From assembly GCA_030248215.1 (NCBI GenBank), contig JASANG010000606.1, positions 124,001-188,000 of the forward strand: a DNA stretch of 64,000 nucleotides. The letters run 5' to 3'. The notes below the pieces were generated by a model. It worked only from the letters and a program-made list of their open reading frames with translations. It ran no database searches and had not been told where the DNA came from. This document shows positions 1 to 10,674 of the stretch, one piece after another; position 1 is the first letter of the stretch, and the number at the start of each line of letters is the position of its first letter. Source of the stretch: Enoplolaimus lenunculus. Taxonomy: Eukaryota; Nematoda; Enoplea; Enoplida; Thoracostomopsidae. A program made the position numbers and the translations under genes.

Positions 1-520
1 AATTCAAAATCTATGATACTAGAAGCACCGTGCTAAAGGGCAAAAAATGAAGAATAACTAATACTATATAAAATAACTTTCCAGAAGCTGCCCGAAACAA
101 TGCAATGCATTGAAAAAATATCTTGAGTGATATGTGCTAATCGTTTATTCGCTTCAAACTACTACTAGAACAAACCACCGCTTCACCTTCCACAGTTATC
201 GTTGCCGAGAAACATAGATTAAAAGCGCTATTAATTTAAGTCTGTCATTCAATAATCTGCGGTTCTATCCTAACGTAATAATATACTCCAAATACGTTAA
301 AGTTACACAGGAAGGCAGTAATGCGAAATTATGAGTGATTCACAAACCTGTTTAATTGAACTCCATAATCCATCAGGCGATTAACCGTAAAAGTACCGTT
401 CGTCTCAACCATCCAGAAATTTCGGTTAATATTTCCCCTGTGTCATTTGTGCTCAAATTTCGCGATACCGAAACCTTATAGCGTAAACTAAGCTAACCTA
501 AATAGTAAATACAAAATTAC

Positions 521-3500
521 CTTTACAATAATCGCATAGCAGGGGCCACCTGTTGAAGGATCTACAGCAAACCCCAAATAGCCTTTCACATCATTGCCTT
601 CACATGTTGGAATGGACATACGAACAATATACAAGTCTTCCGATGGACATTGATCTGGACTGTTGCATTCAACACTACCTTTCTTTTGAACAGAACTCCT
701 TAGAATTGTTGCGATACTAATCTTTGGTCTTTTGGCAGGGAATTGAGACGCGCAATTCAGTTTACCTAGTGCCTAAAACATAACGTGAAAAATAGTTTTA
801 TAAAATAATGGTAAATCAAAAGGCCCATGTATCTTCCTGCCGTCTGGAATTCCCGCCGTCCCCTTGCTCATCAAAATTTGCCGGAGCTGGAGGTGAACAA
901 AGTTAGGTAATAAAAACATTTAACAACAATCTAAATAGGTGTTGTCCAAAAATTTGTTTTAAGCAATCTTTTTGAGAAATATCGGCAGATTAAACGACCA
1001 AAATTGTTAACCTAAAGTTACAAACAAACTAAAGGAAATGCATAAATTCTATTACAATAAGAAAAAATTTCGATATCTTAATTTGCGGAACCACCGGCAA
1101 AAATTCTACAGGCGCCGGAGCTGGAGCCGAGGGCCAATTTTCTCTCGGCATCGGAGCCAGTGCAAACCTCCGTTTGTTTCATGCATGGTCAGCTTTTAAG
1201 CATACGTTTTTCCTGGGACAGAAACGAGAGCTTTTGTAATTTTTGTGTTATCCCGTAAACTTATTTTTAAGGTAGGGTTAGGCTTAATGTAAGGGTTAGA
1301 CAAAGAATACGAGTAGGCTTAAACATACGTAGATCTTAGGCTTAGCTTTAGTTTATGCTTAGGGTTGGGCATATAGGTTAATGCTAAAGTGAAGTAGCCG
1401 TAGGCTTACGCCTACTCTTTGACTTAGACTTCGATTTATAGCGTTAGGCTTAAGCCTGGGCTTAGATGTTGGTTTTGGTTTCTTAACCGTAGGCTTAGAA
1501 AACCTCACAACCACGACCATAAATTAAAAAATCTCATCTGCGACAATATTCCCAATGTCACGTGCGACCATACGCCGACATCCCAAAATCACATTATGTA
1601 ACTATATCCCAAAATCCCTAACACCTAACTTTAATCATATCAGAAAATCCAACATGTGGCCATTTTGAAATAGCAAAACGTTCAAATCCCACCTATGACC
1701 AGATCCGAAATCTTAACCATGGTGATAACCCCAAATCTTAAAATAGCACCTATGACAATGTCCCGAACTCCAATATTAGACCTTCGGTCATGTCCCGAAG
1801 TTCAAAATCCCACTGGCGATCATATCCCGAAATCCTAACTCACACTGGCTTCACCAAATTGCTATATGACAAAGTGAGATTTTGGGATGACAGCGAGGTT
1901 GACATGAGTTAAACAAAAAATCTTCTAAGTGAATAAGTATCTTACAACTGACATTACTAACTTATTGCACATGCATCCAGTGTAACCTGTTCTGGGTAAT
2001 ATTGCAAACAAGAATCACCCTACGCCTAAAATTGGCAACGCTCGTACGATGAACGTTTTGCTCCAGAAAAGATCCTACGATAAAACCTATGCTTCGTTTC
2101 AGGCATAAACTAACAAATCTGATTTTCAACTATTCGGAGTCGAGATCAAAATTATCCACTAAAAGCTAAGAAAAATTGAACCATTTCAATCTTCTGCGAA
2201 AACGAAGAAAACTTTTTGTTTTAGAGTGGAAAAGTGGACAGCCATATATATTAATAATTATAACAAACGAAAACAGATACCTGATTCGCGACAGGAACTA
2301 CTCTCGGCCCGGATGCCATCAAAGAACCAAGACAAGCTTCAAAAGCGAGTTTCGCCTTTGAAAAGCTGTGGACTAAAGATTTTTCTGGGTCGTCTGACCT
2401 TTCGACGCCATCCTGAGAAAAGAAAACGGCCATTAATTTGGCTATGGCTTTAACCCCAGAGAGCTACCCGATACCAAAAATGCAGGAGCCGGATAATTTA
2501 ATATTTGATCGAAGATGGATAATCCAAATCTAATACAAAACGGCACACAAATATCAGAACTTGTCTAACAATTTTTCCTTAAATAATCTTTAACTGATCT
2601 AAGGTGTCCACAGTGTTGAGGTGACAAAATTTCACTTCCCACGCTGATGCATTTTTAAAATATTACCATGAGGCTATTCCTCAATTTAAAATTAACCGGG
2701 GGAATTGAAATCTGGAGTGGGTGGCTAATCCGGTTCATTGTGCGCTGAAAATACAAAATCAAAATAATGTTTTCGCTGGCATTCGTTATACTATAACAAA
2801 AAATATTTGGCTGCAATGCCATTGTTGCTGATTAAATTAAAAACGGCTTTAGCGACATAAAACTACAACATGAAGATTATTTTTAATACAAATGAACGAA
2901 CGCCAAACATTATTACGGTATCCACAGATATACAACCGGGATAAATTTATTGTACATATTATACACTATCTACTTCAAAAATTTTCGATGCATATTCGAT
3001 TCCTCTAAAGGTTAACTTCCAATGAATATAATAAAATTTACCACAATGTTTAAGTACTCTCCAATCATATCCAGCTGGAATAGTGGTCCATTGACTTTTG
3101 CCCACGGCTTCACAAATGTTTCGCGTATATAATCATGGTCGCGTTTCGTGAACGCCATTACATGTTGTGTACTTGAAGCGACTAAAATGGCAATTAAAGT
3201 TACTGTAAGTACGCATGCCTTAATGGAACAAATCTGTAATAGCCTTTATCAAGTCTAGCTCGATCAACGAGTGAATGAATAAACAAATTTATAAATTTGA
3301 CATACGGTTCCCAAACTTACAACTACTTTTTGCTTTTCAGCGTTTTCTTTCACACGTCTTCTTGATAGTTGTTGAAGAATATATAAATACTTTCATAAAA
3401 CAACACCCGACAAAATAACTCCACCGGATACCAAACATGAAAGAGCCGATTGAGAGCATGGTGCAATCGTATATAAATTTACTGAATACCGTATCCAAAT

Positions 3501-6500
3501 ACGGATACTGAATTTAATTTTCTACCGGAACCGAAAATTAACCAGATCTATCATGTTAACTTTTGAAAGTATTTATTTCAATAGCGCAAAACATATGTTT
3601 ACTGAAGTAGAATTAATAGTTATCCTGAGCTTTTCATTTTAACTTCATCGTATTGAAACTTTTCCTTCTTGACTTGCCCAGAAATGTAATCGCAGCAAGA
3701 TGTTTAAGACGTTCACACAGAAAAAGAAGTTTTATGATGTTCAGGACAACCACCGTAACCGGATACGGATATCGGTTTTTACTGGATATTAAAAAACTTA
3801 TGTTATAGTTTGCAACGACAAAATATCCCGGTTTTACCCCCTGTACAGCACGAGCTTATTAACAGCAAAATGCACAATGATTCCCACGTCAATATTAAGA
3901 TATGCAAGACTACGAATCTTAAAGGCCCATAAACTATGCCAGTTAACACAAAGTAAGCAGAACCCGTCAAGCGAAAAGCGCAACTAACCTGGCAATGTTT
4001 TATTCTTCAGCAGGGATATCACAATTTTGAGCCATTCAAAAAACCTTGACACCGCTACTAAATTCGACTCCAGACGGTTCTCCATTTCGTTAATTTTAAA
4101 TATCAACTCTCCGACAGCTTCTTTGAAACTGTTTAATGGATCATCAGATATAACAAGTAACGCGTTGCCGAAGTTCTAAACAAAAATCAAAGCCTCCAAA
4201 AAATCCATAATGATCCATATTACGTTCACAATTACATATGCTCAATATGTCATTCTCAACTATAATTTTATTGATGACAAGTTCCAAGCCAACTATAGTG
4301 TGCGACATTTTTAAAAACGGAAAAATCGAAAACTAAGAATTGCGGGATTTTTAGAAACGAAAGATCTAAACCTAACAATTCAATTAAGAATTTGCTAACC
4401 ATGAACCTTTTGCGCTAATGGAAATTAACTTACTCTTTCTCTTATCTTTGCAATACTTTTTTGTAAATTAATTACATGCCGGAACAAAGCATGAGCAGCA
4501 CGTCGCATACCACCCGCTAGCAAACCATTGAGCGTTGAATATACGTGATGTACTGAAGTAATCATTGTTTTGATTCCTTTTTCACCAATCACGTGGAGCA
4601 TAAACTGTGTAAACTGTTCTGTTGAATATCCAAGCGCAAGTACAGACAAAATTTCGTCTCCAACAGTTAATTCAGGTCCATTTAGCAGCCATAATTGCTG
4701 AAACAATACTATCCTGCATTTTTATCCTGCTAAAACAACGACAGTCGCACTTAATCTGAATTATAATTCCAGGAAACGTCAGTCGACTAGTAAGACCCAA
4801 TTCAAATCTTCATATACGACTCTGAACGCCGAAACATGTAATAACAGAATGCATGCAGTTCATACACTAATACCAAAGTTGCAGCACATTTTTAGAAACA
4901 AAGCAAATGTAGTTGAACTTTTACTACAATCTCAATTTTAAGCATTACAAAACATGACGTACTTGGGCATAATTAGAAAATTTCCCATCCAGTTGCATCA
5001 TCGTATCTTCATAAGCTTCCGACATATTATTGAGCGTAGACTGCAGTCGATCAAAGCATTTTTGAGCACGAATGATGTGTAAAGCAACAAGACGTATTGG
5101 CAATACATTTGACGAAAATTCAGTAATGTCATATAAATTATAAGACAAAATATCGCCAGCGTCAGCTGCTGATCTGAAAATTTCTGTACTTTAATAAAAT
5201 AAAGTTTATCACCTGAAATTTAACGAAACCGATTCCTAATTTTAAATGTTTAATCGTTTCATATGAAAACATATAAAACGCGAGTGAACAGTATCAATAA
5301 CTGTCCTGTTTGATGTCTGCAACTGCCAGAAAGCCAGGATTTCTTCAAAAACTATGACAATAATTGCCAACAATTAATTTTCGTAGTGGTTTAAAGTCAA
5401 AACATTAGCTCTGTGCGTTACCTTTCTTTGGAAATCGATAGCAGCCGATTCATTTTCTTTGTTGCGTGCAATGCAAACATAACACTATTTTTTGTTTCGG
5501 TTACAGACAACAAAAGAAAACCACTCGCATAGCATAGTAATGTACCATTGTCTAGCGCTAAAAACATGTAAAATATTGTAAGCTTTTTTAAGATAAAATA
5601 AAAATCGTATGTAGCATCAAAAACTCTAATATAATCAATTTTAAAGCAAAGGCATCGTCAGCAGCCACAAATAACAGCCACTATAGGAGACACCACTTTT
5701 TTATACAGCCAGTTTCGCACCTGTTCGAACTCAATCAGCAATATACGTATTCAAGTTATGTCAGCGTACTTGACAAAGATATAAAAATGTGACTCAGTGT
5801 ACAGTATGTCTCATAAAACCAATCCCATAGGTTAAAAATCATTTTTAATACCCTGTCCAGAAATAACAAACCTTTATAAACGCCAATCTAACACTTTCGG
5901 ACCAGCTTACCTATCCACAAAAACTCAACAGACCATCGAATATTCTTAAGGCGTTCTTCAATTATAACACAAGGTGGTTCTGAGTCATTCGGATTAGGCT
6001 GTGAACTTGACGATGACGGAGCAGTTGAAAGTGTGTGCTTTGACAGCAGGCAAGGCGCGTCATCATTGACGTAACTGGCAAATATATGCTAAAATTAAAT
6101 AGATCGGAAATGTCGTGAAACTTCAAATAATGTAATTTTGGCAATAAAGAGTTTTTTTGGAGTTGAAAACGGATAATTGAACAGTTAGCTAATAGCTAAT
6201 TTGGATATTAGTATATTGATAAGCCTAAATTAGGAATTTTTGCAATATTTCACTAATAATTATCATAATTACAAGCAATCTAATTTCAAAGCGCTTTGGG
6301 TGTGAAGAAATTAAATAAATTGTCAACAAACTTCAAAAACCGATAATTTAAAAGTTAGCTAATAGCTAATTTGCATAATAGCATGATTGATAGGCCTAAA
6401 TTTGGACTTTTTGCAATATTTCACTAATTATTTGGGTTACTGAAGGGTTTTCGGGTGCGAGGAATCTGAATAAATTGTTTACAAACCTCCAAAACCGATA

Positions 6501-6617
6501 AATGAATAGTTAGCTAGTAACTAATTTGCATAATAGCTTAATTGTTTTAGGTGTTCGAGCTTCGCTCAATACATGTAGTCCCATAACGACTGGTTATTTT
6601 ATTATTATTATTATTAC

Positions 6618-6691
<74 letters not shown>

Positions 6692-7977
6692 GTGACATGC
6701 AAGTAGGTTCGCAGGCGTAAGTTTTTAGGTGCACTATGTATTGTGGCATGATTGCGACTTATAGTGCATGGTTTAGCATACTATGCAAAAAAACGCACGT
6801 TAAGACCGCAAGTGCCGACATACAATTGTTGGCGACTTTGTGCTATAGAACGAAATATACAACTTACTCTGTTTGTAAATGTGAAATAATTCAACTTTGT
6901 TTAAAACAATCCCACGCTCTTGTACACTTTTCCCCATATTATAATTAGGCTTAGATAGGTTTAGGTTTACATCAGGGTTTAGAAAAATACTTACCTAATT
7001 ACATATGCCCTCAGCCTACGCTTTCTTCTAAGCCCCTAAGCGTAAATCATAACATTAATGATGTGGAAAACGTACAAGAGCCCAATCTTACCTGCATAAT
7101 CTCTTCACTACGCTCGCATGTTTCACTTCTGCCCGCAAGCGACCAATACATCATGGATACTCGAGCGCTATCAGACGAAATGTCGTCGACTTTGCAATAG
7201 CGGCTAATGTTCCATTTTGATAAAACGGTTCCTGATTCTATTTCGACCAGGAAAATTTCGCCATTGGAGTAGGCGACGCTGAGCCAACGGCCGTTTGTAG
7301 CCCAAGCCAACGCCTCGACAGTTACACCATCTGCAGGTGCTGAGATTGACCACGCTTTTTTCCAAAATTGACGTTGAAGGATGACATCTCCTACAAAAAC
7401 AATGTAGCTTTGCAGCATCTAAAAGCACAATGTGATTAAATCTGAGACTCATCGGTTTCGAAAACAACACAGGAATTGCAATCAAATATTGGCAAAAACT
7501 ATAGAACTTTATCCGACAAACTTGTATTTTTCCAGGTGTTTTAGATTTCGAAGTTGCTAACGCAAGAAGCCAGGCCGATCCACGGGGAAAAGTCCCTGTA
7601 TTCTAGCTGGGAATGTGTTGTTGCGACGTTTTACGTAACGTAACCCCGTTTGTTCCCAAACTCTTGCCTACGCCCGATATAATCATATTATATAAAACTG
7701 CCAGCTGTTTGACGGGATTTATACTTAAGCTATACATCTAACTGTTCTCCTAAAAAGCTAAGTGATCATATGGTTTTTAAAACAGAAAGTATGCTGGCTT
7801 TCCATTCTTACACTAGTTTCTATGACCACGGCTCTACAGTGTAAAAGCAACTTGATTACAAACCGCTGACTAACCTTTAGAAGTAGCCACGGCGAATAAG
7901 TCAAATAATGAATTCCACACTGAATGTGTAATTTCCACGGAAGAATGTTTTTCAGAAATTAAAGTATAAAGCGACAT
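521..7977 (-). CDS. ANAPC4: Anaphase-promoting complex subunit 4 (3' end outside window)
   Basis: APC4 is a scaffold subunit of the APC/C ubiquitin ligase that drives mitotic exit. Ten minus-strand exons were read: 7977-7875, 7390-7092, 6088-5911, 5557-5422, 5173-4963, 4697-4434, 4175-3989, 3181-3042, 2412-2281 and 772-521. All have GT-AG borders and all phases agree, giving 634 open codons. Residues about 14-130 match the N-terminal WD40 region, including a block reading VEALAWATNGRWLSVAYSNG, as in vertebrate APC4. Exons 5-7 match the helical APC4 long domain, with EAYEDTMMQLDGKFSNYAQ in exon 5 and SRFFEWLKIVISLL in exon 7. Exon 9 matches the segment ending near MNQ in the human protein. Human APC4 is about 800 residues, so roughly 170 C-terminal residues should lie left of base 1. 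The start is the ATG at 7977; the exon-2 acceptor at 7391 was chosen because it keeps phase. Introns are 0.2-1.5 kb and two hold repeats. Confidence 0.93.
1262..1500. repeat. Degenerate TTAGGC-like hexamer tract
   Basis: Many loosely spaced copies of GGCTTA and GGTTAG units occur here. The same hexamer forms the core of the GGGCCCATGTAAAG MITEs elsewhere in the window. No terminal inverted repeats were found around this tract. Confidence 0.5.
1515..1870. repeat. Degenerate tandem repeat, roughly 30-40 bp unit
   Basis: Variants of TGACCATATCCCAAAATCC recur about ten times with irregular spacing. The last unit near 1875 is in inverted orientation (GATTTTGGGAT). It lies inside ANAPC4 intron 9. 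Confidence 0.45.
6155..6545. repeat. Tandem repeat, about 160-180 bp unit, 2.3 copies
   Basis: Blocks beginning near 6160, 6335 and 6488 share CGATAA, AGTTAGCTAATAGCTAATTTG, GATTGATA-GGCCTAAAT and TTTTTGCAATATTTCACTAAT. The third copy is cut short just before the ATT microsatellite. It lies in ANAPC4 intron 2. Confidence 0.75.
6600..6691. repeat. (ATT)n microsatellite
   Basis: About 30 ATT units run uninterrupted except for one variant near 6614. It lies in ANAPC4 intron 2, next to the 6155-6545 tandem repeat. Confidence 0.97.
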
Positions 7978-8199
7978 TACTCATCTATTTTACTTAAAAC
8001 GGTAAAAGAAACGTTAACAAACAAAAGTAAGTTCCATCTCAACAGTGCGACCATTTTTGACAAAACACATCAATGAAAAATTTGTGCTCTGTAAAAACGG
8101 ATTTCGACTTCAAAGTTTAGATTCTAGATCAGTCTTTTGCTTAGGCTTAGGCTCAGGAACACATTTTTCCAACGCTTAGGCTTAGGAATACACTTAATC

Positions 8200-8390
8200 T
8201 ACACTGCAAAAAATGGTGAGTCAAATTGACTCTCCGAAATAGGCTTTTACGGACTACACAAACTGAGTCAATATTCGAGTCCGCCAGAGTCAAATTCGAC
8301 TCAATGAATCGCTCAATGAGTCGAATTTGACTCTGGCGGAGTCGAATTTGACTCAGTTTGTGTAGTCCGCTCACCATTTTTTGCAGTGTA
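8200..8390. mobile_element. TA-flanked fold-back MITE (mariner-like ends)
   Basis: The left end CACTGCAAAAAATGGTGAG at 8202 is matched by its reverse complement ending at 8388. TA dinucleotides flank both sides at 8200-8201 and 8389-8390. Internal arms built on GAGTCAAATTCGACTC and its complement make most of the element one imperfect hairpin. It has no coding capacity. TA duplication fits the Tc1/mariner superfamily. A lone matching end, TACACTGCAAAAATGG, occurs near 45723. Confidence 0.85.
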
Positions 8391-8638
8391 CTGTTACGTC
8401 CCTAAAAGTAACATTGGCCAAAATTTCGATGCATCTATCATTTTTCTTTAAAATTTTAGAAAGCACTGAGAATATTTGCATGCCTCAATTGTGTTGGCTG
8501 AAAAACAAAACATCCACCTTTTATACAATATCCATTTTCCGTTATTTTAATTATCCATTGTAACGCTCTACAGCTCATCCGGTTTTGCGGCGTATTCATA
8601 TATACGTATGTAGTAACAAACTTTACGTGTATAGAGCC

Positions 8639-9071
8639 ATTGCAGCCAGGGTGCAACCGGAATTCTGGTTCTGATAGGGAAATCCAGTATTTTTCACTAT
8701 CAGGTTCCGGTAAGAAATCCGGTATTTTTTCACCGGAATATTCCGGTATTTTTGGTGTTGAAAAAATTTTCTCATTCGAAAATTAAAAAAATTGACATAT
8801 TATTCTAACTTATTTATCTAAAATTGTCCGAGCGTGCATTGCCAAAATTTTCAATTTGTGCCATACTCCATAATTTATCATATGTTTCCACCTACGGTAT
8901 TTGTTTCAGGATTTTGGCATCCTTAAATGGTGTGTTTACAGCATTAAAAGCGATAAAATAGCACTTAAAAATAAATTGTTCGGTAACAAATATTTTTGAT
9001 TTTCCGGTCCCGGTGTTTTTTAACTTTCCGGTTCCGGTATTTTATAATTCCGGTTGCACCCTGATTGCAGC
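8639..9071. mobile_element. hAT-type MITE with perfect 8-bp target duplication
   Basis: The element proper is 8647-9063. It starts CAGGGTGCAACCGGAATT and ends with the inverse. The 8-bp direct repeat ATTGCAGC occurs at 8639-8646 and 9064-9071. An 8-bp duplication and CAGGG termini are hallmarks of hAT transposons. The interior carries repeated TCCGGT motifs and no open frame of note. The intact duplication suggests a fairly recent insertion. Confidence 0.9.
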
Positions 9072-9082
9072 GAAGTTTGCAT

Positions 9083-9290
9083 GACTTCGTAGCTCAGTGG
9101 GTGCAGCAGCGGACCGGTAACGCATACTGTAGTGTGCCAAATAAGATGGGATCGCCCTTTTGAGTCCCATCAGTAACGAAGGTGGTGGAAGTCTTTAGCT
9201 GAATAGCAGGAGGGTACCCTCTGGTAAGGCCAAATCAATATCACTTGTCCACTTATTCAGGTTACTACAGTACGTCGTTTAGAGCCCCAC
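9083..9290. repeat. SINE-like fragment with tRNA-like head
   Basis: TAGCTCAGTGGGTGCAGC near 9090 resembles a tRNA A-box region. The right part, including GGTTACTACAGTACG-type ends and GAGGGTACCCTCTGGTAAGGCC, matches the right end of the reverse-oriented repeats at 17213-17598 and 42432-42826. A tRNA-derived origin for that repeat family is inferred, not shown. Confidence 0.4.
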
Positions 9291-9613
9291 CGCATCGACA
9301 GCAAAATTTTCGTGGTCTATATTGCACTGCTTAACTTAGAATTTACTATAAATTTACGCCATGAAGAACTCTACCAGAAAATAGGAATTTACCACAAAAC
9401 TTATGTGGCAAGCCGTTTTGTTAACATCACTCAACTCTTGGGCATTCATATTTATTTACTCATTAAATTCAATAAACGCGATTCAGTTTACTTGATATAT
9501 ATTATACGTTTAAAATTAAACAGAATAACACAATAAGCATTGAATATATTTTAAAATTCAGCCAATATCCGACATGTCACTAAATAAACAAAGTTGACGC
9601 AATGTCGCAAGTT

Positions 9614-9795
9614 TGGGCCCATGTAAAGTTCAGGGGCGGAACGTTTTTCTGTGATACTGCAACAGAGTAAGCTTAAGCTTTAGACAACTTTTCTAGACTT
9701 AGTCTTACGCTTAATAGGAATATGTTCATTCTTACGTTTAGGCTTACGAATATTTTTATAATACTGCTCTGAACTAGTTCTTTACATTGGCCCAA
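9614..9795. mobile_element. MITE with TTAGGC-like core
   Basis: Left end TTGGGCCCATGTAAAG and right end CTTTACATTGGCCCAA form terminal inverted repeats that continue inward (GGGGCGGAACG on the left). The interior is rich in GGCTTA and CTTAGG hexamers. Related copies in the window are at 26130-26331, 38901-39108, 41241-41395 and 44480-44641. Confidence 0.8.
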
Positions 9796-9975
9796 GTTTG
9801 TAACCTATTTGTTATTTAAGCATAAAATATTAAAACTGAATCGGTATCGGCGTATTTTCAAAATAACAAATCAGCATGAATATAGGCATCAGCACATCGC
9901 CAATGTTACGCTAAAAGCCATCCCATTATCCCATGGCACCAAAGTTATCAGGATTACGCACAACAAATATAATTT

Positions 9976-10140
9976 AGACAGTGGAGACAGTGGACAGTGA
10001 GATACTTGGGACAGCTGGGACAGTTGGAACAGCGGAGATAGCTAGACAGTTGCGACAGTGATACAGCTGGAACAGCTGGCGGTTCAGACAGCGGTACAGT
10101 TTTAGGACAGTTTAGACAGTGGGGACAGCGGGATAGTTGG
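9976..10140. repeat. GACAGT minisatellite
   Basis: About 14 variant units of roughly 9-12 bp are built on GGACAGTGG and GGACAGCTG. Confidence 0.85.
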
Positions 10141-10674
10141 GTCCATAAGGAGAAACTTCCCCACCTAGAAACATTTTCTTTACTTAGAGTATCGATAGCC
10201 TAAGCAGGATGGGGGATGTCGCCTTCCAAACCCCATTACTATGCAATTCATTATTGGAAAACTTATCCTACTCAGCCTTAGTAACCCCTGCAACTGGGAG
10301 TCAGAGGGGGCTGCAACCCCCCTGAGAAAAGTAAAAACTTTCCCTACTACACCGCATTCTCAGTATATATTGTATTAATATATATTAGGATGTGCAAATG
10401 TAAACAAGAGTGCATACGCTTGCACTCTGGGTATATTGGTGTTCCGGGACAATGGTGCGCCCTTTACGTAAGTGCCAGTACATCAATAATATTAACTAGA
10501 ATATTGTAATTTGCGAAAATATTTCTGCACCAAGTTAAATAACAAAGTTCGGTATTGTCACATAAAGTTACGTGTAGTGTTTACAAATTAAGGAATTATC
10601 TCGTAATTTCAGACTGCAAAATGTGTGATGTCAGAAAATGAAAATATAGCGTCAAAATTCGTTTCAATTTATAT

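Larger units (their letters stand above)
773..2280 (-). other. ANAPC4 intron 9 with degenerate repeats
   Basis: No coding sequence was recognised in this 1.5 kb intron. It holds CCGGAGCTGG-rich sequence at about 870-1180, probably a relic of the CAGGGTGCAACCGG MITE family. A degenerate TTAGGC-like stretch lies at 1262-1500. A degenerate tandem repeat lies at 1515-1870. Confidence 0.6.
7978..10674. other. Spacer between ANAPC4 5' end and AP1S 3' end
   Basis: No gene was recognised. Both flanking genes run leftward, so the ANAPC4 promoter should lie at its left side near 7980-8150. The rest is mostly repeats: a TA-flanked MITE at 8200-8390, a hAT MITE at 8647-9063, a SINE-like fragment at 9083-9290, a TTAGGC-core MITE at 9614-9795 and a minisatellite at 9976-10140. 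Confidence 0.7.

Noticed and set aside
348-437. Possible eleventh ANAPC4 exon (minus strand, FWMVETNGTFTVNRLMDYG)
   Set aside because: The peptide is attractive, but the acceptor is weak, the donor GTTTGTG is poor, and the incoming phase (2) does not match the phase 0 end of the exon at 521.
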